Shown: piece after piece, positions 23,801 through 38,800 of the stretch
Layout: each line of letters starts with the position of its first letter
Numbering within the stretch: position 1 is the first letter of the stretch
NCBI GenBank assembly: GCA_007922305.1
Contig: ML677348.1
Location: forward strand, 21,802,124-21,866,123
Direction of reading: 5' to 3'
DNA length: 64,000 bases
From: Dermatemys mawii
Taxonomy: Eukaryota; Chordata; Testudines; Dermatemydidae
Made by a program: the position numbers and the translations under genes
The notes under the pieces: model-generated
What the model saw: the letters and a program-made list of their open reading frames with translations, nothing else
Database searches by the model: none
What the model was told of the DNA's origin: nothing

Positions 23801-26800
23801 GTATGTAATACTACTCAGTGTGGGCATACCAAGTGTTTATGTAGTGGCGTTCTGGATATTTTGTCATCTTCTCTCTCAAAAGTCCCTAACCTTAGCATTT
23901 TTGACTGCTGCTGTATATTAAGCAGGTGTTTTCAGGATCCACTAGATCCTCGAACATCTCTTCCTTAAATGGTTAACAGCTAGTTTAATGTGCATCATTG
24001 TGCATGCACAATTGGGATTAATTTTCCCCACCCATGTGTATTTCAGTGTTGATAACTGCAAAGTATTATATCTGCCATTTTGTTTCCCAATCACCCAATC
24101 CAGTGAGATCTCTTGGTAATTCTCAATCAGCATTAGACTTAACCATCTGAGTAATTTTATATTATCTGTAAATTTTGCCACCTCATTGATCTGGAAAAAG
24201 GGGTAAACAATTTCCACTATGTTGAACAATGGCCCCAGTACAGGCCCCTGGGTTACACCATTATTTACCTCTCTCCAGTCTGAAAATTGACCATTTATTC
24301 CCACCCTTCGTTTTCTATTTTTTAAACAAGTTACTGATCTATGAAAAGACCTTCCCTCTCATCCCATGACTCCTTACTTTGCTTGAAAACTCTGAGGGAA
24401 AGTCCAAGTATATTATGTCCCCAGAATCACCTTTGTGCACATTCTTATTGACCCCCCTCTCAAAGAACTCAAACAGATAATTTTGTTCTTTCCTAGCTGC
24501 AACCAATTTGTCTGGTACTGAAGTTAGATTTAGCAGCCTGTAATTCCCAAGATTACCTCCGAAGTCTTAAAAAGATAGGCATTACATTAGTTGCTCTGTC
24601 TAGTAGAGATGCTTATTTAAGCAATAGGTTATAGAGCACAGTAGCAGTCATGCAATTTCATGTTTGAGTTTTTGGGACTCTTGGGCATCTGACAATATAA
24701 ATTTATCTAACTATTCCAGCCAAGTTAACAATTTCCTACTGTCAGCAGTTAGGAGTGTTTCCGAAGCATGGATATCAATCTCCTTCCACAATTGCATCCA
24801 AATAGACCAATAATATACCATAATTTCCATGCAAGTTATTAAGAGTCATTTTACTACTATAAACCCTCTATCAGAGAATGTAAGTCAGATACCTCATTTC
24901 ATATTAGTGATGACAAAAGTCTAACAGTAATTTAGGCACAGGTGTGACTTGCCTAAAAACCTGCAACTGAAACAAATGGCCAGGTTGTATTTAATTCTGT
25001 TTGAGAGCCTCCCCAAGAGAGCTTGCATGAGGTAATGACCCATAATCCTTTTACAGAGAAATAGCTTTCAGCACCATTAGCCATCAATCACCAAAATCAG
25101 TCTTTCCTAATGGCCCTTAGCAGCTTCTTCTGGTATCATTTCCCTCCTTCACCAGCAGTGTCCCTGTGTTAGATATGTTCCCCAACTAGCCTGTAAGACA
25201 GTGGTCTCCAATCTTTTTACACACAAGATCACTTTGAATTTAAGATCAAATGAGGATCTAGCCTAACATTTCCCAAGGCCCTGCCCTGCTCATTCCATTC
25301 CCTGCTATCTCTGTCATTTGCTCTTCCCCACCCTCACTGGGCTGGGGCAGGTGGTTGGGGTGCAGGAGTGAGGGGTGCCAAGTGATCCTGGTGCCTCTGC
25401 CAGTTGATCAACCAGTCGATCATGATTGACTGCTAGTGACCATTGCTGTAAGAAGTGAGTTAAGAATATACAGTAGCCACCACGGGGGAAACAGCCAGTC
25501 TTAAGCCATACACTACGGGCACTACAGTGCCCATGCTAGAACACTAACTGTACTGCTATTGCAGAGACTTCTTGAACTGTAAATAATTCATTTCCCTATG
25601 CAATAATAGCTAAATCTATAGAAGCATTCTTCTGCCGGCCTAGCCGCATCTGTAGCTAGATTGGCATAAGTACAGCACTCTGAGGTGTGAAGCTACATAT
25701 ACCTAACTTAAGCGTAGACCAGTAGTTCTCAAACTGGGGGTCATGAGCTGCCGCTGGCTTTGGCGGCAGCTCCAAACATGGGAGTGTGTTCACCAAAAAG
25801 CCGCCGAAATGGAAGCTTCTGCTGCCAGCAGCATTTCGGCTGACAGAGAGAAGAATGCTGCATGGCCGTCGAAATGCAGCCAAAAGCGGAAGTGTTCAAT
25901 TCAGCAGCATTTGGGTGGACACACCTGCAGGCCGCAGCAGGATGCAGCAAAGCAAAAAGGAGTCAAACAAAAAAGTTTGAGAACCCCTGGTGTAGACCAC
26001 TAACACAAGATGCAGCTGGTAATAGCTAAACGTGCTACACCAATGCCTCCACTTGAGAACTGCAGTTTCCTATTTCCTGGTAAGATCCTTTGGGTGACTG
26101 TCTCCTCAGAAGCAGCTTTCAATTACACTTACAAATACTCAGGAACAGGAGATTTAACTTTGCTTTCCATAACCCTTGCAAAAAAGTTGTGTTTCCTACC
26201 CCCTTCTCATAAGCTGGTGGGTAGGTTTTGGAGTCCCCCCTCTTCTAGTCAGTACAATCCTGGCTCACTCCCTCCAAAATACTCTAATTTGACTCCTTCC
26301 AGGTGAAGATGTATCTTCTTTGGCACATCCAGTCAGCCTATGATACAAACAAACCACTTCCTGTCTGCTCTGCCTACAGTACTCCTGTTCCCTGCCTTCA
26401 AGCAGGAAGCAGAAACAAAAACTGAAAAAGTGGAAATCATTTTTTTAAAAACCGTAACAGATTGATTTTTTGCTATACCACACCTCTCCATCCCAACTGC
26501 AAATGCAAGCTATAAAGAACTGTCAAACCCCTTGGAGGTCCCTATAGTCAGGAGATTAGAGAAATTCTCCTTGTCCCTAATATTTCAATAAATATTTTCA
26601 CGGCAAGTTTTTCTTTACCTTTTTTTTAAAAAAAAAAAAAAGTGGGCTCATATCAGAAGAATTCTGAGTTAGTATACCTGACTTAAATACCAGCAGCAAA
26701 GAATCCATATATGTTCCTCCATGCTGCAGACAGACCTCCTTGCTTTCCATCAACACTGAATAGTTTTTACACAGCAGAAAGTGGGAGAGGTGGGGCATGA

Positions 26801-29800
26801 TTTGAGTCCAAAATTTTGGAAGACACATGCGGCACAAAGTTCAAAAGTTAAAGTGTATTATTCCCAGAGTTCTCTCTACAATAATTCCTACACCACAGAA
26901 GTGGCTTTCCAGAATAGCTAACAATCTCTACCTCTAATTCATGTTTGATACCACAAGATGGTATAAAAGTTATCACTACTTGCTATACACTTTATACTTA
27001 CTTGTAACAAGCAATCCAAAGTACCCTTATACCCTGAATGTGTTCCATCTTGAACTCTTCTCTGGTTCATCAGCCTTGTCCTCACAACATCAACTGGATT
27101 TGATGCAAGTGCTCCAGCTAATCCACAGGTGAAGCTTGAGCTAATGAAAGATAAACCATTATAAAAGTGACCTACTCCCAGCAATGTAGAAGTATGCAGA
27201 AATGCCTCCTCCCTTATGGAAAATTAAAAATCTCTGCTATAGCTAAAAGGTGTTTTTGCATTTCTATTAATAAACTGATTTTTCAGCTAGTTTACCTGAA
27301 AACATACATCACAGGCTAAGTCTTATTACACAGAGTAATAATCAGGAAGAAGTCTCTCACTTCAAAAATACATCCTGATATTTTCATAGTAGTAAAGACC
27401 TTTTTGTTTCAGCCTTTATACACACACCTGATGTAGGTATTTTGAACCATTAAAATACTGATTTTTACCTGTATAAACAGCACAAAAAACTATTAGCTTT
27501 CAGAGCATGAAATGTCATTTGAAATACTGTAGGTAAACATTTACATACACTAGAAGTATATATACACACCTCAATTGATAGAGAAAAATTAAAATGTGAA
27601 ATCTAATTATATTCTCCAAAGAGTCCAACATTAAGAAATTAATGTGTAACCTCTGAGGGGATTTAATCATACAACTAGATCTTTGTAAACCTAACTCTTA
27701 TACCTGTTCAAACTTACAGGAAGTGAGTATACACAGTGTCTCCCATGAGTCCAGACATAATTATGTGCTTCTTGGTGAGATCATAGACTGGCAGCTCCAC
27801 TCCCACAACAATAGCAGCTCTCTGAGCTGTTAGGGACACCCCCTGCCAAAACAAATGTATGATGTTTGAGATTTTAAAAACTGCATCTTTTATACGTCTG
27901 ACTGAAGATCTCAGAAACACCATTACATTTTAGATTAAAAGCACCTATGAAAAATATTTTGAACAAGTTTTAGATACTGAGAAAATATATTCTCTAAAGG
28001 TTTTTAAAAAATATAAAGTGGTGTATGATATGAAGGTGTATAAATGTACTGCTTGTAAAAGATCCCAAACAGACCACCCAGATGACTTGAGATAATTTGC
28101 AGAACATATAAAGCACAGCAGCAATACAAGCTTCCCCATACTGCCCCACCAACATCTCGGCCATGACCTACAGCAGATGTTCTCAAACTGAAGCCTATGG
28201 ACTTGCTGCTGGTAGTCTGAGCTGGCAGGCTTGTGCTGGCTGATCTTACAGTCAGCTAAGAGAAATCAACAATATTGAGGGGGGAGAGAAAATGGAGTGC
28301 AAAAGCAGACTGACCACATTTTTCAAGAGACTAACCACTAATGGTTCTTAACAGATGGAAATGCAAATTTGTCACACACAGAACTTCAGTGGCGGCCACA
28401 GATTTTCTGTAGTAATGAATGGCTTACAAGGCAGTCCATGACATCTTAAGATATGATCCACACTGAAAATCTGAAAACCCCTGATCATACTTGCAGGTGA
28501 GAAGGCAAGTTCATTATTATTTAATGCTAAGTACAGTTTATTTTAACTACTATAGTGCTTTTCATCAGCAGATCATAATGTTTTACAAAAGGCTTCCCAC
28601 ACCATTTAAATAGTTAGTACCCAATTCCTCCACATTGCAGAAATTATTCCAATTTTGCTGATGGGAAAAATGTGCACAGCTTAAGTAACTACTTCAAGTT
28701 CACATGGTTCTTGGTAGAACCTGGAATAAAATCCCATTCTCCTAGACCCATGCCTTAACCCACTGGATCACAAGAAACTGACCACTGAACTCCTCCTCTA
28801 GCACCCTGGGCTAAATCTGAACCAGAAAATTCTAGAGATTCAAATTACCAGTCCCCAGAGTCATCTAGTCCCTGCTTTCACAGACATTCATCTAACAGTG
28901 CCTGACTCCCCATATTGAAGCTATTTAACAAAACCAGCCCCACTCTTGAACCAAGCTATATTTAAAGATGTCTTTCAATTTTAAGTAAGCTCATAAAGCT
29001 GTTAAAATAAATTCTACTTTGTTGCAATACCCCTTGTAAGTGTTATAACTTGGTTAATTTGTTAGTTAATGGAAGAGTTCTATTCCCTGCACCAAGGAAA
29101 TATTTTACTATCACCAATACAAGTAACAGTTTTCAGCTGGAAAGAGGGTAACTTTTGTCAATAACTTCTAGCAGAGCTAAGGTTGAGAAGCCCCATTTAA
29201 AAGCTAACTCCAAGTGTTCAAACAGCCGCATGCTTATCCAGATTGCCTTGCAAATTAGGTTGCATCTGACGAAGTGGGTATTAGCCCACGAAAGCTTATG
29301 CTTTAAAATTTTAGTCAGTCTTTAAGGTGCCACAGGACTCTGTCACTTCTGCAATTCCAGACTAACATGGCTACCCCTCTGATTCTTGACAACATGTAAG
29401 GCACTGCATTTAGCCGTATGGAGTGGAAATCCATCAACCTCATGAAGAAACTTGCACAAATACAGACAGATCTCTCTCTCTCCAAATGCAAACGGATGGA
29501 CATCATACCAAATGGACTGAAGGTGAAAAATCCATTGCTTTCTACATACTGCACAGACTACAGTGAGAGATTATGCCAGACACTATCTAAAACTGAGGAA
29601 CCACCTGATCAGCATCCTGTACAGAAAACAGGAAACATCAAAAAAAGCTTTCCAACCTGGAGACCTTGATAAACAACCAACCCTCCACACAAACAGACTG
29701 TACTAAAATAAGACAGGAGATCTATTTTACACACTTCACCTCTCTACAAAAGAAAAAGGACTGCAAGCTATCTAAAATCCTGCCTGCCACATGGGGCCAC

Positions 29801-32800
29801 AGCAGTGGTACCCCTAACTCACCCAGCAGTATCGTCAATCTATCCAGCTACACATTCAGCCCGGCAGAAGAGTGTGTCCTATCTCGAGGACTCTCATTCT
29901 GCCCCACCACCCCCACAAACATGATACAATTCTGCAGTGATCTGGAAGCCTACTTTTGCCGTCTGACTCAAATACTTTCAAGACTACATAGAACAGCGCA
30001 CTGATACAGACACCATCCCACCAGCAGCACAAGAAGAAGAACTCCACATGGACTCCTCCTGAGGGTCGAAATGACAGTCTGGACCTATACATAGAATGCT
30101 TCTGCCGACATGCACAGGCAGAAATTGTGGAAAAACAACATCACCTGCCCCACAACCTAAGTCAAGCAGAACGCAATGCTATCCACAGCCTCAGAAACAA
30201 CCCTGACATCATAATCAAAGAGGCTGATAAAGGAGGTGCTGTTGTCATCATGGACAGGTCTGACTACCAAAAGGAGGCTACCAGACAACTCTCCAACACC
30301 AGTTTCTACAGGCCACTTCCCTCAGATCCCACTGAAAAATATACTAAGAAACTGCACCGTCTACTCAGGACACTCCCTACACTAACACAGGAACAAGTTA
30401 ACATAGAATAACCCCGGTCGGGGTTCTAAGGGTATCTTTTACTCAAGATCCACAAGCCTGGAAATCCTGGATGCCCCATCATCTCGGGCATTGGCACTCA
30501 CTGAAGGACTATCTGGATATGTGGACACTGTACTCAGACCCTAGGCCACCAGCACTCCCAGCTATCTCTGTGACACCACCAACTTCCTGAGAAAACTACA
30601 AGGCATTGGTGACCTTCCAGAAAACACCATCCTAGCCACCATGGATGTAGAGGCTCTCTACACAAACATCCCACACAAAGATGGAATACAAGCTGTCAGA
30701 AATAGTATCCCTGATGATGCCACAGCACAAGTGGTTGCTGAGCTCTGACTTTATCCTCACACACAATTATTTCAAATTTGGTGACAATATATACCTCTAG
30801 ACCAGTGGCACTGCTATGGGCACCTTCATGGCCCCACAGTATGCCAACATCTTTATGGCTGACCTGGAACAACACTTCCTCAAATCTCGTTCACTCATGC
30901 CCCGCCTCTATCTACGCTACATTGATGACATCTGGACCCATGGGAAAGAAACTCTGGAGGAATTCCACCATGATTTCAACAGCTTCCACCCCACCATCCA
31001 CCTCAGCCTGGACCAGTCTACACAGGAGGTCCACTTCCTGGACACCACGGTGCAAATTAATGACGGCCACTTCAACACCACCCTATACCGAAAACCTACC
31101 GACAGCTATGCCTACCTTCATGCCACCAGCTTCCACCCCGGGCACACCACACGATCCACTGTCTACAGCCAAGCACTGAGGAACAATTGTATTTGCTCCA
31201 ACCCCTCAGACAGAGACACCACCTACAAGATCTCCACCAAGCTCTCTCAAAACTACAATATCCGCATAAGGAAATAAGGACACAGATCAACAGAGCCAGA
31301 TGTGTACCCAGAAGCCTGCTGCTGCAAGACAAGCCCAAGAAAGAAAACATACCACCACTGGCCATCACCTACAGTCCTCAGTTAAAGCCTCTCCAATGCA
31401 TCATCAGTGATCTACAACCCATCCTGGACAACAATCCCTCACTTTCACAGGCCTTGGGAGGCAGGCCAGTCCTTGCCTAGAGACAACCTGCCAACCTCAA
31501 GCATATTCTCACCAGCAACAGCACACTGCGCCATAATAACTAACTCAGGAACCAATCCATGCAACAAACCTCAATGCCAACTCTGCCCACATATCTATAC
31601 CAGCAATACCATCACAGGACCAAACCAGATCAGCCACACCATCACTGGTTCATTCACCTGCATCTACCAATGTAATACATGCCCTTATATGCCAGCAATG
31701 TCCCTCTGCTATGTACATCGGCCAAACTGGACAGTCCCTACAAAAAAGGATAAATGGACACAAATCAGATATCAGGAATGGCAATATTCAAAAACCTATA
31801 GGAGAGCACTTCAGCCTCACTGGACACGCTATAAAAGATTTAAAGGTCAGCATTTTGCAGCAAAAAACTTCAAGTCCAGACTGCAAAGAGAGACTGCAGA
31901 GCTGCAATTCATTTGCAAATCTGATACAATCAATCAAGGATTGAACAAAGATTATGAGTGGCTAGCTACCTACAAAAGCAGCTTCTCTTCTCGCTATTCA
32001 CACCTCCAGTTCAGCGGCTAGAGTAGGCCTGCACAGCTCGGAAAGCAGCGAGGGCCACATTACTGCAAAAAAACCCAGCTGCCAGCTGAAAAGCCCTGCC
32101 CTTGCCCTGCCCCCATCTGCTTCCCCTACCCCCCCACCCCCAACTTGGCTTACCCCACCCCTACTTACCCACCATGGGCCACACAGTGAGCCCATGTGGG
32201 CTGCATGTGGCCCCCGGGCCGCATGTTGTGCAGGCCTGTGCAAGAGGAACACCTCACCCTCCCTGATTAGAGATAACAAGCTGGTTCAGCCTCATTGGAC
32301 TAACCTTGTTATCTCCCACCTGGTTCTTGCCTACCTATTTATACCTGCCCCTGGCTACTTCCACTGCATGCATCCGACGAAGTGGGTATTAGCCCATGAA
32401 AGCTTATGCTCTAAAATTTTAGTCTTTAAGGTGCCACAGGACTGTCACTTTTGAAATTAGCTGTATTTCAAAGGGTGAGCCAAGTATCCAAATTTGAGGT
32501 CATTTAAACAAATGAGTCCATGAGGAAAAAAGTTTCTTAAAAAAGGCAGCATTTAATGTTAATAAATTCTACTAATGTGTTTTGTGCACATATGGGGTTC
32601 AAATCATGGCTCTGATCATATCCCAGATACTGCATGGCAAGCACTACCTCTGATAATGCAATTGAAAATGTTGTTTAAAAAAGTTAAAAACTTTCTAGAG
32701 AGGGCTGCACTCAACATTCCTGTGCCAAATAGATTACAAAGTACATGTGCAGAAAAATCTAGCCAAGAGATTTTAGTCAGCCAGTTTCTGCATGACTTGG

Positions 32801-35800
32801 GTGGCTCATAAGGACATGCTGAGGTCATTGAACTTAAGCTACACACACAATAAGTTTGAAACCTGCACTTACCAGAAATCTTTGTACAAAATATACATAT
32901 AAATATTTCCAATCTCCTTGTAGCAGGGTATTTTTTTGTTTTGGAAAAATATAATCCCCAATACAACAGTTAATTCAGAAGGTACTCAAACTATTTTGAG
33001 AAAATAAGTTACATATGCAAACAATTACTAGGAGGATTAGAGGCAGAGGAGTGGGGGGTAGCTGAGGTATGGAAAGAAGGGAGGAAGAGTCTGAGGCTCA
33101 AGTCAGAGAGTGGGAAACAGGGGGCCTGTTAGCTCTCCATTTTCCCTGTCCAGTGTGCACCAGGATCTGGAAAAGTTCTACCCATTTGGGGATAGAAGCC
33201 CCTCTCCGCTCTCCATATGAGCCAGGATCAAGGCACTCCTAAAAGTAAAAATTGAAACCTTTAAAAACCAGGAAATAAGTCAAGGTGACTCCCCTGTATG
33301 GGGTAGACCAGACAAGTTAGTGAAAGCTGGAGAAACCTGCCTGAAGCTGGCGCAAAGGGGCTCAGTCTATCCAACCAATGGTGGGGAAAGAGTGAAGGAC
33401 AGAGACCAGTCTTTGCTCACTTAGTTATGAGAATGCCATGTAATAAAACTATCAAGAGTTTGTGACAAACTGCATCTGATTGCTCTCACCAGCCCTGTCA
33501 GCAGTTATACCTTCCAAAACATTTCAAATCATGACCCCTGCCCCCATTCCACTATAACAAAATGCACAGGAAGGTGGTAGCATACACAGAAATCACAGAC
33601 ACATGGCCTGGTAGACAAAGCACAGAACTTGGACTCAGCAGACCTAGGATCTGTTTCTGGCTATGCTACTGACCTTCTGGGTGAACATCATAATGTTAAC
33701 TTCCATTGTTAAGTGTTTCGTGATCTACTGATAGAAAATGCTATGACCTAGACATTACCACCAGTCATAGTAGCATCTCAACTGCAAATCTACAAAATAA
33801 GTACACCAGCGTAAATTACCACTAATTCCTACAAAAAATACTCCAACTAGTAAGTTCATGGACAAGAAACTTCATTAACCTGGCGTTAACTTTGCTCAGT
33901 GATCTCTGGAACCCTTCCAAAACGTTAAGTTTAGGAACATGCAAACCTCTGAAAACCAGGAATTGAAGAGTTATACCAACGTAATCTGAACTCTGCCAGA
34001 GTATGTCCATAACAAACACTCATCTACACTACACTCCTTCTGTAAAATGGAGATAAACTCACCACCTCTTTGGAATAGTATCTAACTAAAAACTTAAGTG
34101 CTTTTAAAATCCTTGAATGGCAAGCAATATAGTAGTTAATATTAAATAAAATGATACACAACTTTAGGTACATTTTACATCAATATTTTGGCCCACAATG
34201 CAGAGCTACATGCAACAATATTTACAATAGTAAATGGATTTTTTTTTTTATGTACTACTGCAAGAACTTCAGACAAGTAGTGTAATAGTTGAGGAACTTA
34301 CTTTCCATAGTCCTCTAGTGCCTTCTTTTTGGTAAATGTGTATGAAATTGCCCATCATTCCTCCTTGAATCACGCTTCCTTGGGCCTGCATTCTGATCTA
34401 AGGCAGCCCAAAACAAAAAGCATTTATCAGTTTTCAAACACTGAAAATGATAATTACAAAGAGGCACTGCAAAATACTTAAGCAGATATATTTTGAAAAT
34501 GTTTTACCTATACAAATATGGACTGCATCATGGTAGTATCAGCTATCTGTAGATATATATCAGCTATCCTTCAAGTACAGCTGCTATATTTGGAACAGTT
34601 GAATTTGAACTAGTACTTGCTGTAGCTTTTAAAATTAGTTACCACAAATTATTGCTATTTTTGAATTGGTGCACTAACATGTAGATTAGATTGACAGACA
34701 ACTTCTGCATGGTGTCCTTTACAATGTTATCCTTTGAACTCAACAGCAATATCTTAACACAAAAGGTCACTATGATAAGAGTTTCAGCTGGGAAGAACTA
34801 CATACTTGACTTTTTGGGTTTGAAATTAAAGACTGATTTTTTTTCAAGGACAAACTGCTGGATTCATGGTAAGTGACACAAGCAAATGAGCATTCATCCC
34901 CATTTTGGGAGTTAATGTCACCCAGCCCTGCATGCATACGATCACTCTGAAGCAGAGCCTGTCACAAGTTCAGAACAATTGCAGCTGTATTCTCCCTCTA
35001 TCATCCAGCAAGAGCACCCCCATCTAGGGTCCCAGCTCCCCAATCACTGCCTCTTTGGTGGAGACATGCATCTCTCCCCCTTCTGACTGGGGGATTTACA
35101 GGCTGCACAGACTTCTGACCATGTGATTTTCCCAGCAAAAGAGGCTGTCTAAGCAAGCATGATTCAAGTCTCTCCTCAGAGTACAGTGTGACAGTCAGTT
35201 ATGAGTTACCACATTGCTACCTCTAAGCAAGCAGATTTATTCTTAAGGTAGAAAGCATTAGAGAAAATACTAAAAACATTAAAACTTAAATGCATGCTAA
35301 TAAGCTTGCCAGATATCCACCCCCACGCTACAACAGAGACTGATTGGTGATTAGTCCTTCAAATCCCACCCATATATCAGTGCTCCATCACACCCTCATC
35401 TCAGAACAAGTACTCTGTCTTGTGTGGCCTCAGTAGGTCACAGTCCTTCCAATCCTTCCTGAAAGATTGGGGCCCGCCTTGGACCAGAAATCCTGTCCAT
35501 TTGCAGATCAGAAAGGCCCTCAGCCTGTTTAAAACCAGGCTATTTATCTAGAAATCCTTTTTGTTCATTGGTTCCTGAAGAAATTAGTTTGACCTGATAT
35601 ATATGAAGCTCTGCAGAGGTAGCCCAAAGGGCCAATAGCCGGAGGAATTGTTGGCACCACCCTCCTAAAAAAGTTACAATCTCATAACACAAAATTGCAT
35701 TTTTAGTACAATGCACTCCAGTGACATTTAACTTCACTCATTAAAGTTTGTCCAAGGTATTGTTCTGTCACACTATACTATAATTCCAGAATGGAGCCAA

Positions 35801-38800
35801 TAAAAGCTTACCTGTGTTCCCATTTCATAGAAGGGATAGTGGAAATAGCAAGTTGTATACCATTTATTTTCATTCTATTTTATTTGAGAGGAAGGACGAA
35901 CATTAGGCACTACGTAAAAAGCAAGATTTTTTTTTCCCCCCCCTCAATTCTCAGGAAACTACAGCATGTTCAGAAGCAGCCATATAATCTCAGGCCATGA
36001 TCTTGTAAGTTATCTAGGATCAACCTTACCAGTACTTGGACAGGAGATACTCACAAATTTTTAAACAGTTGATGAAAATGTGGTGTTGGTGATTTCACTA
36101 GGTGGCACTCAGCTCAAGTCATTAATGCACCATGCAGGGGCATTGTGCTATTTGTTTCATAGGAGACAGAATAGAGAGCCTGACCTACTGGATTTTTTCT
36201 AGAACCCTAATACTTCTTCCAATCAAAAGATTTCTGGATGTCAGTGGTGGGTAAGTGGTCCTTTACACACTTCCAAATGAACAGCATTTTAAGCAGCATA
36301 TGTTAGCTCACCAATTTTTTAAATTTAGAGTACAGCTTCAGCACTAGTCAAGTCTGGGGCAAGGGCCCCTCCCCCTCCCCACAGCAACTTCAGTAGTTCA
36401 TTGTGCTCTGAAGCAAGAAAAAAAAAAAATCAAGTGATTCTCCTTGCCTCCAAGGACATGGATTTCATCAAATTGCATACCTCCATCCGACCAGCATTCC
36501 TGGAAGGAAATTTCTACAGTTCTGTTCGTCCCCTGGAGCCTAATTTAAGTATATTTAAAGCAACAGAATACAGCACACAATGATCATCAGTAGGCTGTTC
36601 TCATCTCAAGAATACAAAGGAACCTATGCCGAAAATAAAAACTTGATAAAAACACCACTTACCTTCAAAACATCTGTAGGGTTGGCAATAGATGATGAAA
36701 TCACCCCCGAAAGAATGCCACATAATACATTTATCACCAGGGTTTCATCTATTCCAGAAGCAAAAACAAATTCTCAGCCACAGGCTTTTACACTGTGATA
36801 AGACATCAAGTGCAAATCAATGCTTTACGTTCTTTAATGAAAGAGGCAGTTGAAAGTAAGGAGCTAAACACTCAGTCATTTTTTAAGATAGATCAATTTG
36901 TTGGAATTTTATTTGCAAAACCATTTTTAAAATGAATAAATATAACATTGATGCATACATACATTTCATTAATACAGCAATGTACCTATGCATCATTGAC
37001 TGATATGGAAACAATATAGACAACTCCAGATGAAATATATTACCAAGCTGTGGAAACAAAGCTGAAAATACACTCACCTTCTGGCTGCTCAACGAACACT
37101 CTCTTCAAGCTTTGATACGTGCCTATTTTTATTGTTCCATATGAAGCCTGGCGTAACATTGCAGGGGCAATCCTATAAAAATAGCAAGAAGCAGATAATG
37201 TATACATTCATAGTTTCCTGAAGTCTTAGTAACCACAAATAAGGTTTATTCAATGATTTTCTAGAATAGGATAGGCTGAACTCAGGGTATGAACAAAAAG
37301 TAAAAGGTTTGTTCATTTAAACCAAATTTCAGAACCAGTACAGATAAGGTGAAGGCTTTCAGTAAAGATGATATTCAAGCACAAAAGAAATGAAGGTGCA
37401 GTGGTACTACCGACCCTTTTAAAAGGGCTGAGGAAAAACCCTGACCACAGTGACTGCCATAATGAGTACTGGTACTAATCTGGCAATCGTTACCTACTTG
37501 GCCACTAGCTGAAAAATCTAAAAAAAAAACCAATGTATACAGAACAAAACATTATCAGTAATAATGATTTCCTGTAACTTGATGTGGTACTTTGAAAGTA
37601 TCACCTGACATTAACAGTGGGAGTTTAAAACTTGATGTCACTAAGTATAAAAGCTACATTTGAATACAAATATGCACAGCACATGTATGTTTCAATATTA
37701 GGTCAGCTACAGTGAGAATACCAGTTTCACTTGTTAGGAAAAAATCTTAAATATGATCACTGATGTCATAAGAACAGGATTTTTTTAATCTAATGCCCTA
37801 TAAAAACCACAACAGTGAAAGTCAAATGGATTTTTACTGCTACTGTTATAGTTGATGCATTGCATGTGTGACAATACTGGGACAGAGGATTTTGCTACTA
37901 TAAGTTTAGTACATCTAAGCTCTAAAAAATGTACCACACGTTCTTCATTTCTATGCTAGCTCATGCTTGTATTAATCAGTTCAGTAGAGATGTTAACCCT
38001 ACAAATGGATTCCCAACACCACCACGCAAATGAAGTTAATCATCACTTGACAAAGGAAGCTGGATTTAAATTTACTTTTGCCACCACTAATATGAAATGA
38101 AGTATCTGACTTACATTAGCTATAGAGGGTTTATCATATGATATAGTAGTAAAAATGACTTCTCAATACTTACTTTGAAGTTGTATGGTATTTTATTGTC
38201 TATTTGGATGCATTTTCAAAATACAATGCATTGTGAAGTACAGTTATAATAGTACATCTACTATCTCAAAGCTAACTATGGAAAACCGCTCTTCTACTAC
38301 AGTGGGTAAGTTTTATTAAAAATTAAAATGCCATTCACACATAGGAATTACCATGGTGTAAACACATTGTATTTTGTAATTATGCACTATATTCAGAACC
38401 ATTTCTATTCAAATATTTTGTCAGAAGTGACCTGACTCTCCCTATGATCTCTAAGGGAGACTAACTAAAAAATACGTTTATAATATCCAATACCATTGTA
38501 TGTGATAGTATTTTTTTATAAACTGCCCCAAAAATTACAAATGCAAACTGGTTACATAAAGTAGATTTTATTTTACCCAGAATATAGTGCTTTCAATCCT
38601 TCTTCTTTCCATATCCTCACTAGTGCATGCACCATTCCTCTGTAACGGATCTCTCTAAATTTGGCATCATTAGTTTGACCTTGAACCTGGAGACGTGTTT
38701 TGGTGAGATCAATTGGGAAAGTACCTTACAGTCGAGGAGGAAATCGTATATTAATTTAACATGAAACATCTATCCAAAGCAGATACATAATAAACCAAAA

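Larger units (their letters stand above)
29259..32450 (+). mobile_element. Penelope-like retroelement, near full length, inactivated
   Basis: A 3.19-kb insertion in SLC25A30 intron 6, antisense to the host gene. Both ends carry the same terminal repeat in direct orientation (29260-29390 and about 32355-32450), and the flanks ttgcaaattag (29248-29258) and ttgaaattag (32451-32460) look like a target duplication. The interior encodes, in several frames, a reverse transcriptase and a C-terminal GIY-YIG endonuclease, the domain pair that defines this retroelement class. Frameshifts and stops (for example TAG at 30797-30799, stop near 30409, frameshift near 30745) rule out activity. A hAT-like insertion at 32024-32238 interrupts the 3' part. 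Confidence 0.93.

Noticed and set aside
30816..31277. YIDD-containing frame as a telomerase or host reverse transcriptase gene
   Set aside because: Neighbouring [18 protein letters not shown] landmark, terminal repeats and multiple stops identify a dead Penelope-like element.
36580..36798. Plus-strand open frame of 72 codons
   Set aside because: It is the opposite strand of SLC25A30 exon 5.
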